64,000 nucleotides of DNA. It comes from Candidatus Nomurabacteria bacterium (GTDB taxonomy: Bacteria > Patescibacteriota > Minisyncoccia > Phycocordibacterales > UBA10002). Positions 49,059 through 57,152 of the stretch are shown piece after piece (position 1 is the first letter of the stretch; every line of letters starts with the position of its first letter). The stretch lies in the NCBI GenBank assembly GCA_943354745.1, contig CALRDB010000001.1, positions 1 to 64,000 of the forward strand. Reading direction: 5' to 3'. A program made the position numbers and the translations under genes. Under the pieces are notes generated by a model. It was not told the DNA's origin. It made no database searches and worked only from the letters and a program-made list of their open reading frames with translations.

Positions 49059-50026
49059 GGTTTTTTGTCGTCGGCTTAGGCTCGATGGGGAAACGGCGTG
49101 TCCGCAACCTTCAGGCAAACGGTGAAAAAGATATCACCGGTTTTGATATTCGTCCCGACCGTATCGCGGAAGCGAAAGAAAAGTACGGCATCAAAACGGT
49201 AGACGCACTCGCGGACATGCCTCCGAGTGATTTTGATGCATTGATTATTTCCGTGTCTCCCGATGTGCACGGAGACTACATCCGGTATGCGCTGAAACAC
49301 AAAAAACACTTCTTTGTGGAGCACCCGACCAGTGACGATGGCTACAAGGAAGTCATCGCGGACAGGAGCGCCATCGTAAAGGCGCCATCGTGCACGTTCC
49401 TATTCAACCCCGCTATAAAAATAATGAAGCAGATTCTAGAGAAGGGAACGATAGGAAAAGTGCTCGCGTTTCAATATCATATGGGACAGTATCTTCCCGA
49501 TTGGCATCCGTGGGAAGATTACCGCGACGTCTATTTTTCTAAAAAAGAAACAAGCGCGTGTCGTGAAATGTTTTGTTTCGAACTTATCTGGCTCAATTCG
49601 CTTATTGGCGCGCAGGTGAAGGAGGTACGTGGCACCATCACGAAACTGACTGACCTCGACATGGATGCCGATGACACCGTCACGGCGACCCTTCTCTACG
49701 AGAACAACGTGCATGGCACTCTACTCATCGATGTCATATCACGAAAACCTTTTCGCACGCTCCGCACCCTCGGTTCCGAAGGGGTGCTTGAGTGGGAGAG
49801 GTTTGACTACGCGCTTAAAGTTTTTAACGTGGGCACCAAAAAAACCGAGGTTATTCCCATTCCCAAAGGCAATCCCGAAAAAGGCTATGTGAACGAAGAG
49901 GAGATGTATGTCGATGAGATTAAGGCATTTTTGGACGCAATCAAAGAGCGGAGGATATACCCATATTCATTCGAGGAAAACCTAAGAAAACTGGTACTGC
50001 TTGAAAACCTCAAAAAGCAGTCCTAG
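49055..50026 (+). CDS. Gfo/Idh/MocA family oxidoreductase
   Basis: A 323-residue oxidoreductase. RFFVVGLGSMGKRRVRNLQANGEKDITGFD is the NAD(P) loop, FVEHPTSDDGYKEVI takes the place of the E-K-P motif (Lys to His), and YHMGQYLPDWHPWEDYRDVYFSKKETSACREMFCFELIWLN is typical of a subgroup found in nonulosonic acid and WbpG-type clusters. The usual catalytic Lys of E-K-P appears absent, so the catalytic residue may differ. It may oxidise the sugar before amidation or cytidylylation. It overlaps neuA by an ATGA. Confidence 0.85.
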   Translation: MRFFVVGLGSMGKRRVRNLQANGEKDITGFDIRPDRIAEAKEKYGIKTVDALADMPPSDFDALIISVSPDVHGDYIRYALKHKKHFFVEHPTSDDGYKEVIADRSAIVKAPSCTFLFNPAIKIMKQILEKGTIGKVLAFQYHMGQYLPDWHPWEDYRDVYFSKKETSACREMFCFELIWLNSLIGAQVKEVRGTITKLTDLDMDADDTVTATLLYENNVHGTLLIDVISRKPFRTLRTLGSEGVLEWERFDYALKVFNVGTKKTEVIPIPKGNPEKGYVNEEEMYVDEIKAFLDAIKERRIYPYSFEENLRKLVLLENLKKQS

Positions 50027-50062
50027 AACTAAGAGTGCCTCTTTCGGGTTATCAAAGGTATC

Positions 50063-51130
50063 ATGAAAAGAAATATCCTTAGCATTGGTAATAAAATTGT
50101 CGGAACAGGACACCCTGTGTTTATTATTGCCGAGGCTGGGGTGAACCATAACGGGAAACTCTCGCTTGCAAAAAAACTTATTGATGCCGCCGTAAAGGCT
50201 GGCGCTGATGCCGTAAAGTTTCAGACCTTCGACCCCGATACGCTTGTGACCAAGGGGGCTTCGAAGGCAACCTATCAGGATAAGAACGAAGAAACAGAGG
50301 GTGCAGGAGAAACCCAATACGCGATGCTGAGGCGCCTCATGCTCAAACGCGAGTATCATCCTGAACTCAAAAAATACGCGGAGCAAAAAGGCATTATGTT
50401 CCTCTCCACGCCGTTCTCGCTCTCCGACGCGGAGTTTTTGCGGGACCTCGGCATCGTGGCACTCAAAGTCGGTTCAAGTGATACGAACAATATCCCGTAC
50501 CTTCGCACTATCGCGAAGTGGAAGCTCCCGATTATTCTTTCGACCGGCATGTCGGATTTACCCCTTCTTCACGAATCGATTACAGCGATACGGAAAGCGG
50601 GGAATAATGACCTTATTGTTCTGCACTGTACCACCAATTATCCTACGCCTATCCAAGAAGTGAATTTGCGAGCAATGCAAACGCTCGAACAAGAACTCAA
50701 CGTTACTGTCGGATTTTCCGACCACACGGAAGGTATCGTTGCTCCGGTTCTTTCTGTCGCTCTGGGTGCGTCGATGATCGAAAAGCACCTGACGCTCGAC
50801 AAGACCATGCCGGGACCAGATCATAAAGCTTCGCTTGACCCGAAAGGGTTTAAGGAAATGGTTACTGTTGTTCGCGATGCAGAGCAGGCACTGGGTACGG
50901 GGAAAAAGAATCTCTTTGCAAGTGAAATGGAAATAGCCAAAGTTGCTCGCAAGAGTTTGGTGACTTTGCGTCCGGTCAAAAAAGGTGAGAAGTTCACCGA
51001 AAAGAATCTTACTGTCAAACGTCCGGGGACTGGACTCCCTCCAAGAGATTTTGACAAGGTCATCGGTACAAGAGCAACAAAGGATATTAAGGCAGACTGC
51101 CTTCTCATTGTTCATGATTACTCCGCTTAA
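50063..51130 (+). CDS. neuB: Nonulosonic acid synthase (NeuB/LegI family)
   Basis: A 355-residue synthase of full length. FIIAEAGVNHNGKLSLAKKLIDAAVKAGADAVKFQTF is the diagnostic N-terminus; FLSTPFSLSDAEFLRDLGIVALKVGSSD, PIILSTGMSDL, LIVLHCTTNYPTP and VGFSDHTEGIVAPVLSVALGASMIEKHLTLDK follow. The C-terminal SAF antifreeze-like domain (RKSLVTLRPVKKGEKFTEKNLTVKRPGTGL) is complete. It condenses an N-acetylmannosamine-like sugar with phosphoenolpyruvate. The NeuC-type epimerase gene overlaps its end by 17 bp, so the substrate is most likely 2,4-diamino-2,4,6-trideoxymannose or ManNAc. Confidence 0.94.
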   Translation: MKRNILSIGNKIVGTGHPVFIIAEAGVNHNGKLSLAKKLIDAAVKAGADAVKFQTFDPDTLVTKGASKATYQDKNEETEGAGETQYAMLRRLMLKREYHPELKKYAEQKGIMFLSTPFSLSDAEFLRDLGIVALKVGSSDTNNIPYLRTIAKWKLPIILSTGMSDLPLLHESITAIRKAGNNDLIVLHCTTNYPTPIQEVNLRAMQTLEQELNVTVGFSDHTEGIVAPVLSVALGASMIEKHLTLDKTMPGPDHKASLDPKGFKEMVTVVRDAEQALGTGKKNLFASEMEIAKVARKSLVTLRPVKKGEKFTEKNLTVKRPGTGLPPRDFDKVIGTRATKDIKADCLLIVHDYSA

Positions 51131-52268
51131 GAAAATAGCATACATTTCCGGAACCCGAGCCGACTTTGGTCTAATGACCCCGGTGCTTCAGGTCATCGAA
51201 AAAAGAGAGAAGCACTCGCTTCAGGTCTACGCAACCGGCATGCATCTTATGCCACTCTTTGGGGAAACGATACACGAAGTTAGGAAACTATTTCCGAATG
51301 TAAGGCGTATCGAAGGAGTTTTTGAAAGTGATGAACGCGCCGGTATGGCGCGATTCGCCGGCGCGTTTCTCCCTAATGTCGTGGAAGCTCTGATTACCGA
51401 AAGGCCGGATTTTGTACTGATTTTGGGTGATCGAATAGAAATGCTCGTCGTTGCCGTTGCTTGTTTGTATCTAAGTATTCCCACCGGGCATCTTCATGGC
51501 GGGGAACGGACCGCCACCGTTGATGATGTGGCGCGTCACGCTATTTCAAAACTAGTCTCTTTGCATTTGACGACCACGGAGGATTCCGCAAAACGCCTGC
51601 GGAACATGGGGGAGGAAGAGTGGCGCATTCACATTGTCGGAGCTCCCGCCTTAGATACGATACGTCTTGCGACGCTTCCCACACGGAAAGAATTATGTGA
51701 AAGATTAAAACTTGATTCATCTAAACCTTTTATTTTACTTGTGCAGCATGCAGTAAGCGACGAGACGAAAAAAGTGGGGGAGCAGATACTGGAAACACTC
51801 GCCGCGGTAAAGTCGTTTTCACTACCGGTTGTCGCGATATATCCAAATGCCGATTCCGGTGGCATGCGAATTATCGCTGAAATCGAGAAGGAGAGAGGGA
51901 ATCCGCTCTTTTCCATTTTTCCGAACATATCACATACCGATTTCCTCGCGCTTGAACGCGAGGCGGCAGTTTGGGTCGGAAATTCAAGTGGGGCACTTAT
52001 CGAATCATCTTCTTTCGGAACTCCCGTCGTTAACGTGGGAACACGGCAGAAGGGAAGAGTCCGTGGAGAAAACGTCATTGATGCCGGCTACAATAAAATA
52101 GAAATACAAAACGCTATCCAGAAATCTCTACATGACGAGAACTATAGACGGTATCTCAAGACTATTTCGAATCCCTGGGGCGACGGGCATACCGGTGAAA
52201 AGGTGGCCAACATACTTGGGAATCTTGAAGAACCGGCAAAGCTTTTATCGAAACAAATAGCGTATTGA
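51114..52268 (+). CDS. neuC: UDP-N-acetylglucosamine 2-epimerase, hydrolysing (NeuC/LegG family)
   Basis: Read from ATG 51114 (384 residues); the open frame reaches further back but that part overlaps neuB. KKIAYISGTRADFGLMTPVLQVIEKR is the NeuC start, VLILGDRIEMLVVAVACLYLSIPTGHLHGGERT the conserved core with the catalytic Asp and His-Gly-Gly-Glu, and VWVGNSSGALIESSSFGTPVVNVGTRQKGRVRGENVIDAG the UDP-binding end. It opens a UDP-sugar to give the free 2-epimer for NeuB. In legionaminic acid synthesis LegG acts on UDP-2,4-diacetamido-2,4,6-trideoxyglucose, which suits the dehydratase and aminotransferase genes downstream. Confidence 0.93.
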   Translation: MITPLKKIAYISGTRADFGLMTPVLQVIEKREKHSLQVYATGMHLMPLFGETIHEVRKLFPNVRRIEGVFESDERAGMARFAGAFLPNVVEALITERPDFVLILGDRIEMLVVAVACLYLSIPTGHLHGGERTATVDDVARHAISKLVSLHLTTTEDSAKRLRNMGEEEWRIHIVGAPALDTIRLATLPTRKELCERLKLDSSKPFILLVQHAVSDETKKVGEQILETLAAVKSFSLPVVAIYPNADSGGMRIIAEIEKERGNPLFSIFPNISHTDFLALEREAAVWVGNSSGALIESSSFGTPVVNVGTRQKGRVRGENVIDAGYNKIEIQNAIQKSLHDENYRRYLKTISNPWGDGHTGEKVANILGNLEEPAKLLSKQIAY

Positions 52269-52271
52269 TAC

Positions 52272-52280
52272 TGTTATAGT
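52272..52280 (+). promoter_or_regulatory. Extended -10 promoter candidate
   Basis: TGT followed by TATAGT (52275-52280), 7 nt before the ATG of the formyltransferase gene; no -35 match is seen. Confidence 0.4.
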
Positions 52281-52287
52281 AAGCACA

Positions 52288-53103
52288 ATGAACGGTGGTG
52301 AACAAAAGAAAATACGGCGGGCAATCTTGCTCGGAAGGAAAGAAGGAGCAGCGGACGCTCTCTCTTTTTTGCTTGAGCAAGGTGTTACTGTTCCTTTAGT
52401 TGTTGCACAGAAAGATGAGCTAGTGGGACGTTCTCTCGCTAAAGAAGCCCAACGGAGACACATTCCGGTTTTCGGAAATACTCACGACGTCTACGCGCTC
52501 TTAGAAAAAAACGATCCGCTGGTGCAAGACATTGATCTCGTCATCTCTTTTCTATTTTGGCAGAAGATACGGGAGCCCGTCATTAAACTCGGGAAACAGG
52601 GGTGTATTAATTTCCACCCCGCCCCGCTACCTGACTATAAAGGAAGAGCAGGGTATAATACGGCGGTTCTTGATTGTCGGAAAACATTCGGAGTGAGTGC
52701 TCACTTCATTGATGCCGAAGAATTTGATACTGGTCCGATTATCGAGGTCTTGACATTCCCGCTCGACACTAACTTAGCAACGGCGCTTTCGCTGGAACGG
52801 GAATCGCAAAAACATCTTCTCTCACTTTTCAAGAAGGTACTAAATCGCTTCATAATGGGTTTGACAATACTGACCACACCTAACATCGGTGGATTGTATC
52901 TCAACAGCGTTGAGCTTGAAGCACTGAAACAAATTGATCCAGAGAATGATTCTGCGGAAGAAGTCGAAAGAAAAATACGGGCGTTCTTCTTCCCTCCGCA
53001 TCACGGAGCGAAGATTACAATTCAAGGGAAGTCCTTCACTCTAATTGATGAGAAAATATTGAAATGGTTAGCGGACATACTTGCGAAGCGTACTGATGTA
53101 TAA
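52288..53103 (+). CDS. Sugar N-formyltransferase-like protein
   Basis: A 271-residue formyltransferase-fold protein. IDLVISFLFWQKIREPVIKLGKQGCINFHPAPLPDYKGRAGYNTAVLD carries the Asn-x-His pair and P-L-P loop; FIDAEEFDTGPIIEV holds the catalytic Asp of the N-H-D triad. A C-terminal segment (EEVERKIRAFFFPPHHGAKITIQGKSF) resembles the linker and OB-like end of ArnA-type formyltransferases. It would use N10-formyl-tetrahydrofolate to formylate the 4-amino group of a UDP-4-amino-4,6-dideoxysugar. It sits between neuC and the aminotransferase, where LegH acetyltransferase genes are usually found, so the final acid may carry a formamido group. Confidence 0.85.
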   Translation: MNGGEQKKIRRAILLGRKEGAADALSFLLEQGVTVPLVVAQKDELVGRSLAKEAQRRHIPVFGNTHDVYALLEKNDPLVQDIDLVISFLFWQKIREPVIKLGKQGCINFHPAPLPDYKGRAGYNTAVLDCRKTFGVSAHFIDAEEFDTGPIIEVLTFPLDTNLATALSLERESQKHLLSLFKKVLNRFIMGLTILTTPNIGGLYLNSVELEALKQIDPENDSAEEVERKIRAFFFPPHHGAKITIQGKSFTLIDEKILKWLADILAKRTDV

Positions 53104-53117
53104 AATCACTTTTTTCA

Positions 53118-54245
53118 ATGAAACAGTACCCTCTCGCAAAACCTCATATCGGTAAAAAAGAAGAACGTGCGGTACTCGAAGTACTGCGTTCGGGTGTCTT
53201 AAGTATGGGTCCAAAAGTAGAAGCTTTTGAAAAACGTTTTGCTCGTTTTGTCGGCACTAAGTATGCCGTTGCTGTTTCAAGCGGAACTGCCGGCCTTCAT
53301 CTAGCCCTTATTGGCGCAAATATCGGTCATGGCGACGAAGTGATTACCACTCCCTTTTCCTTTATTGCTTCTGCAAACGCTATTTTATATGTTGGTGCAA
53401 GACCGGTATTTGTCGACGTCGATCCCGTGACCTATAACATGGATCCGAAAAATATTGAAGCAGCCATTACTTCAAAGACAAAAGCGATACTCGTTGTGCA
53501 TATTCTTGGGCAGGCAGCTTCAATGAACGCGATATGTGCCATTGCCCGAAAACATAACTTAAAAATCGTCGAGGATGCCTGCGAAAGCATAGGCGCCACC
53601 TATAAGGTTGGAAAAAAGCTAGAGCAGACAGTTGGGACTTTTGGAGAGTCAGCGGTCTTCGCCTTTTATCCCAATAAGCAGATGACAACAGGGGAAGGTG
53701 GTATGATAGTGACGAACGACCAGAAGCTCGACGCTCTCTTTCGAAGTTTGCGAAATCAGGGGCGTTCGGCCGATATGAACTGGCTGGAACACCAGCGACT
53801 TGGTTACAATTATCGTCTTGATGAAATGAGTGCCGCACTCGGACTTGTACAGCTCCAAAATATAGAGACGTGTATTCGTGAACGGCAGAAAATTGCAACG
53901 TGGTATCAAGAGTTTTTGTCTCCATACTCAGCGTGTGTCACACCCCCGGCAACCGCCGCTGAAAATACGCATACCTGGTTCGTGTACACAGTTCTCCTTC
54001 CGAAAGATGTTTCGCGCGAAAAAGTGATGAAGCGGCTTGAAGCGGAAGGCATTGCCACTAAACCGTATCTCCCTTCTATACATCTTTTCAGTTTTTATCG
54101 AGAGCAATTCGGCTTTTCCCCAGGTAACTTCCCGGTCTCCGAATTAGTTAGTAATAGGGCATTGGCGTTACCGCTCTATATCGGCCTCAAGAAGACTGAG
54201 ATAGCTTTTATTGTGAAAAAATTAATCACCTGTATTTCTAAGTAA
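53118..54245 (+). CDS. DegT/DnrJ/EryC1 aminotransferase (LegC-like)
   Basis: A 375-residue PLP aminotransferase. LSMGPKVEAFEKRFARFVGTKYAVAVSSGTAGLHLAL, GDEVITTPFSFIASANAILYVGARPVFVDVDP and VFAFYPNKQMTTGEGGMIVTND, which contains the PLP-binding Lys, are all standard for the family. GYNYRLDEMSAALGLVQL follows. It would aminate the 4-keto-6-deoxy sugar made by the dehydratase encoded just downstream. TATAAA overlaps the preceding stop, 10 nt before the ATG. LegC-like function is inferred from the neighbours; PglE and PseC share the fold. Confidence 0.88.
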   Translation: MKQYPLAKPHIGKKEERAVLEVLRSGVLSMGPKVEAFEKRFARFVGTKYAVAVSSGTAGLHLALIGANIGHGDEVITTPFSFIASANAILYVGARPVFVDVDPVTYNMDPKNIEAAITSKTKAILVVHILGQAASMNAICAIARKHNLKIVEDACESIGATYKVGKKLEQTVGTFGESAVFAFYPNKQMTTGEGGMIVTNDQKLDALFRSLRNQGRSADMNWLEHQRLGYNYRLDEMSAALGLVQLQNIETCIRERQKIATWYQEFLSPYSACVTPPATAAENTHTWFVYTVLLPKDVSREKVMKRLEAEGIATKPYLPSIHLFSFYREQFGFSPGNFPVSELVSNRALALPLYIGLKKTEIAFIVKKLITCISK

Positions 54246-54257
54246 TCTTTTATCTCA

Positions 54258-55304
54258 ATGGGTGCCGCATTTAAAGGTAAAAATATATTGGTAACCGGTG
54301 GTACCGGATCAATCGGTTCGGAAATCGTCCGACAGATCTTGCCGCATAAGCCAAAAACTATCAGGGTCTTTGCTCGTCACGAAGATCGCCATTTTCAACT
54401 TATGCAAGAGTGGGCCGGACATGAGGGTGTTATCCGCTTTATCGTGGGTGATATCAGAGACAAAGAACGGTTGGCGCTGGCCATGGAGGGTATAGATATT
54501 GTGTTCCATGCGGCTGCGCTCAAACATGTTCCGCTGTGCGAATATAATCCGTTTGAAGCCGTCAAAACAAATATTATCGGAACACAAAACGTGATTGAAA
54601 CGGCTCGGAGTGCGCAGGTAAAGCAAGTCATTGGCATTTCGACCGATAAGGTAGCAGAACCGGAAAGTGTCCTCGGTGTCTCCAAGCTCATGGCAGAGAA
54701 ATTATTTTTAGCCACCTACTTTTACAAGGGCAATACGCATACAAAGTTCACCTGTGTTCGGTTTGGTAACGTGTTAGGAAGCCGCGGTAGTATTCTTTCG
54801 CTCATTAAGTCGCATGTGGTCAATGGTACGCCTGTTCCGGTAACTGATCCGGCCATGACTCGTTTCTTTATGACGATCCCCGAGGCGGTGAAATTGGTTC
54901 TTGACGCCTCGCTTCTCGGTAAGGGACAAGAAGTGTTTGTGCTTAAAATGTCTGCTGCGCGTCTCGGCGATGTGGTTAAGGCCGCTCTTTCTTACTACGC
55001 CCCTCTTGTCGGTAAAAAACCTGATGATATCCCCACCACGATTATCGGAAGACGAAAAGGAGAGAAAATGCATGAAAAGATGCTAGCGGATTATGAAATC
55101 TCAACAGCGCTCGAAACTGAGACAATGTACATCCTCACTCCTCAAGGAAATGCGTTTTCCGAATATACTACGACGTACGCGGCCTCCCCAGTGCATATTT
55201 CAAAGAAAAGTTTTTCCTCAGAATTTGCCACCAAGCTTTCTGTACAGGAATTGCGGTCTCGAATTGAAAAGGCAGACATGGATCAGGCGAAAGAATCCCA
55301 TTAA
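54258..55304 (+). CDS. UDP-N-acetylglucosamine 4,6-dehydratase-like (LegB/CapD family)
   Basis: A 348-residue CapD-type extended SDR. ILVTGGTGSIGSEIVRQILPHKPKTIRVFARHE, GDIRDKERLALAMEGIDIVFHAAALKHVPLCEYNPFEAVKTNIIGTQNVIE and TDKVAEPESVLGVSKLMAEKLFL follow the family, as does FGNVLGSRGSILSLI. The position usually taken by Tyr (PseB) or Met (PglF, retaining enzymes) is Leu139, with Lys143 kept, and the T-D-K-A is T-D-K-V. The loss of the Tyr hydroxyl argues for the retaining type, but Leu is unusual. It precedes an ABC transporter gene by 7 bp. It likely supplies the aminotransferase at 53118. Confidence 0.87.
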   Translation: MGAAFKGKNILVTGGTGSIGSEIVRQILPHKPKTIRVFARHEDRHFQLMQEWAGHEGVIRFIVGDIRDKERLALAMEGIDIVFHAAALKHVPLCEYNPFEAVKTNIIGTQNVIETARSAQVKQVIGISTDKVAEPESVLGVSKLMAEKLFLATYFYKGNTHTKFTCVRFGNVLGSRGSILSLIKSHVVNGTPVPVTDPAMTRFFMTIPEAVKLVLDASLLGKGQEVFVLKMSAARLGDVVKAALSYYAPLVGKKPDDIPTTIIGRRKGEKMHEKMLADYEISTALETETMYILTPQGNAFSEYTTTYAASPVHISKKSFSSEFATKLSVQELRSRIEKADMDQAKESH

Positions 55305-55311
55305 ATCTCCT

Positions 55312-57093
55312 ATGAACATTATCCGTACACTCGCTAATACGCTCTCGCTCTTTCGTCGCGCCTTTGGGGGGTACACATGGAATATTACCCTTATGGCTGT
55401 TCTCAGTTTTGTAAGTGGCCTTCTGGAGGGGCTTGGCGTTACTGCAGTGATTCCGCTTCTTTCGTTTATCGGCGGCGGCGAAAAAGCAACTGACGCCATC
55501 TCGATCGCCATTGCGGGACTATTCCGGTATTTTAATATTTCTTACACCGCAAAATTTCTTTTGTTATTTATTATTCTTCTCTTTCTAATCAAAGCGGTAT
55601 TTTCTTTTTTGTCGCAACAAATCACCGCGCACATTATGGCGGATTTTGAGAAAAAGATGCGAATCAAACTTCTCGCTTCGACGTTCGCCACACGCTGGTC
55701 GTTTCTTTCTTCTCAAAAAGTCGGCCATCTGGACCAGATGCTTACGACTGAGGTTGCTGCAAGTTCATCGATTCTCTATTACCTCAGTAGTTCGATATTG
55801 GTCATCGCAAACCTCGTGGTGTACAGCGCTTTGGTCTTCAATATATCATCCAGCGTTGCTCTCCTTGCTATTTTTTCTGGGATGGTAATTTTCCTCGTTT
55901 TTCTTCCTTTGCTCCGACGCGCCAAGATTATTTCGATCGATATGGTACGGGAGAATAAGAGACTTGCTCATTTTGCGAACGAACATATTATCGGTGCGAA
56001 GACGATTAAGGCTATGCATCTTGAACGGGCTGCACTTGAAAAGGGTGTGATGCTACTTACGATAATGCAGAAATTATATTTGAAGACCTCTCTTCTAAAA
56101 AATATGACAACCGCTCTCATTCAGCTTTCAGGTGTCTTTTTCATCATTGGCCTGTTTGCTTTTTTGTATAAGACTTCCGCCTTTCAGTTCGCTTCTTTTG
56201 CTGTCGTGGTCTACGCTCTGAATAAGGTAATTACCAACGTTCAATACGCTCAAAATCAAGCCCATGTCATAAGTTCGCAGACACCATACTTGCAAAGTAT
56301 CTTACGATATCAAGATGATGCTTCGGATAATCTTGAGTCCGACAAGGGAACCATGCCTTTTTGTTTTGAGAAAGAAATCGTCTTTTCCAAAGTACAGTTT
56401 TCATATCGCCCGGGGGAATCAGCTCTTTCCTCTGTGGATTTTTCAATTAAAAAGGGAGAGGCAATCGGTCTCGTTGGCCCCTCCGGATCCGGTAAGACAA
56501 CCATTGTGGATTTGTTACTTCGACTTATTAGTCCAGACAGTGGAGGTATTCTGATTGATGGTAAGAATGTGACCGATATAAGTTTGGATGAGTGGCGAAG
56601 TCACATCGGTTACATGTCTCAGGATGTATTTTTACTTAATGACACAATCGAGAATAACATTAAATTTTACAGTTCATCAGTCACCAATCACGACATGATA
56701 CACGCCGCCAAGATGGCAAACATCTATGACTTTGTGATGACGCAGCCAGATGGATTTAAGACTGAAGTAGGAGAGCGTGGTCTCGCGCTTTCGGGCGGGC
56801 AACGTCAGCGCATCGCGCTGGCGCGTGTTCTTGCAAGGAAGCCTGAGCTTCTCATTCTTGATGAGGCAACAAGCGCACTCGACAGCGAATCGGAAGCACT
56901 TATTCAAGAATCCATCTCCGGTCTAAAGGGAGAACTGACGGTTGTGGCAATCGCACACCGACTCTCAACAATCATGAACTCAGATCGTTTGTTTATTTTG
57001 GAAAAGGGTCGAATACTCGAAGAGGGAACTCCTTCCGAATTGTCGGTTAATGTGGAATCCAGGTTTGCCAAACTGTACAATCGTGAGGTTTAA
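55312..57093 (+). CDS. ABC transporter, MsbA/PglK-like glycan flippase
   Basis: Read from ATG 55312 (593 residues); the longer frame overlaps the upstream gene. Six hydrophobic helices in the first 320 residues form the membrane domain. The ATPase domain has GLVGPSGSGKTTIVDLLLRL (Walker A, about residue 388), YMSQDVFLLNDTIENNI (Q-loop), LALSGGQRQRIALARVLA (signature, about 492) and PELLILDEATSALD (Walker B) with AHRLSTI. Single half-transporters of this type flip lipid-linked oligosaccharides (PglK, WlaB) or lipid A. Placed between the two nonulosonic acid gene sets it could export the finished lipid-linked glycan. Confidence 0.93.
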   Translation: MNIIRTLANTLSLFRRAFGGYTWNITLMAVLSFVSGLLEGLGVTAVIPLLSFIGGGEKATDAISIAIAGLFRYFNISYTAKFLLLFIILLFLIKAVFSFLSQQITAHIMADFEKKMRIKLLASTFATRWSFLSSQKVGHLDQMLTTEVAASSSILYYLSSSILVIANLVVYSALVFNISSSVALLAIFSGMVIFLVFLPLLRRAKIISIDMVRENKRLAHFANEHIIGAKTIKAMHLERAALEKGVMLLTIMQKLYLKTSLLKNMTTALIQLSGVFFIIGLFAFLYKTSAFQFASFAVVVYALNKVITNVQYAQNQAHVISSQTPYLQSILRYQDDASDNLESDKGTMPFCFEKEIVFSKVQFSYRPGESALSSVDFSIKKGEAIGLVGPSGSGKTTIVDLLLRLISPDSGGILIDGKNVTDISLDEWRSHIGYMSQDVFLLNDTIENNIKFYSSSVTNHDMIHAAKMANIYDFVMTQPDGFKTEVGERGLALSGGQRQRIALARVLARKPELLILDEATSALDSESEALIQESISGLKGELTVVAIAHRLSTIMNSDRLFILEKGRILEEGTPSELSVNVESRFAKLYNREV

Positions 57094-57152
57094 TGTCTCA
57101 GGCTTTTTTACAACAGCCACCTCTCAATAAGAATATATGAAGTAATATACAT

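Noticed and set aside
50985..51113. N-terminal extension of the NeuC-like protein
   Set aside because: These codons overlap the neuB end in another frame, and the family N-terminus begins at 51114.
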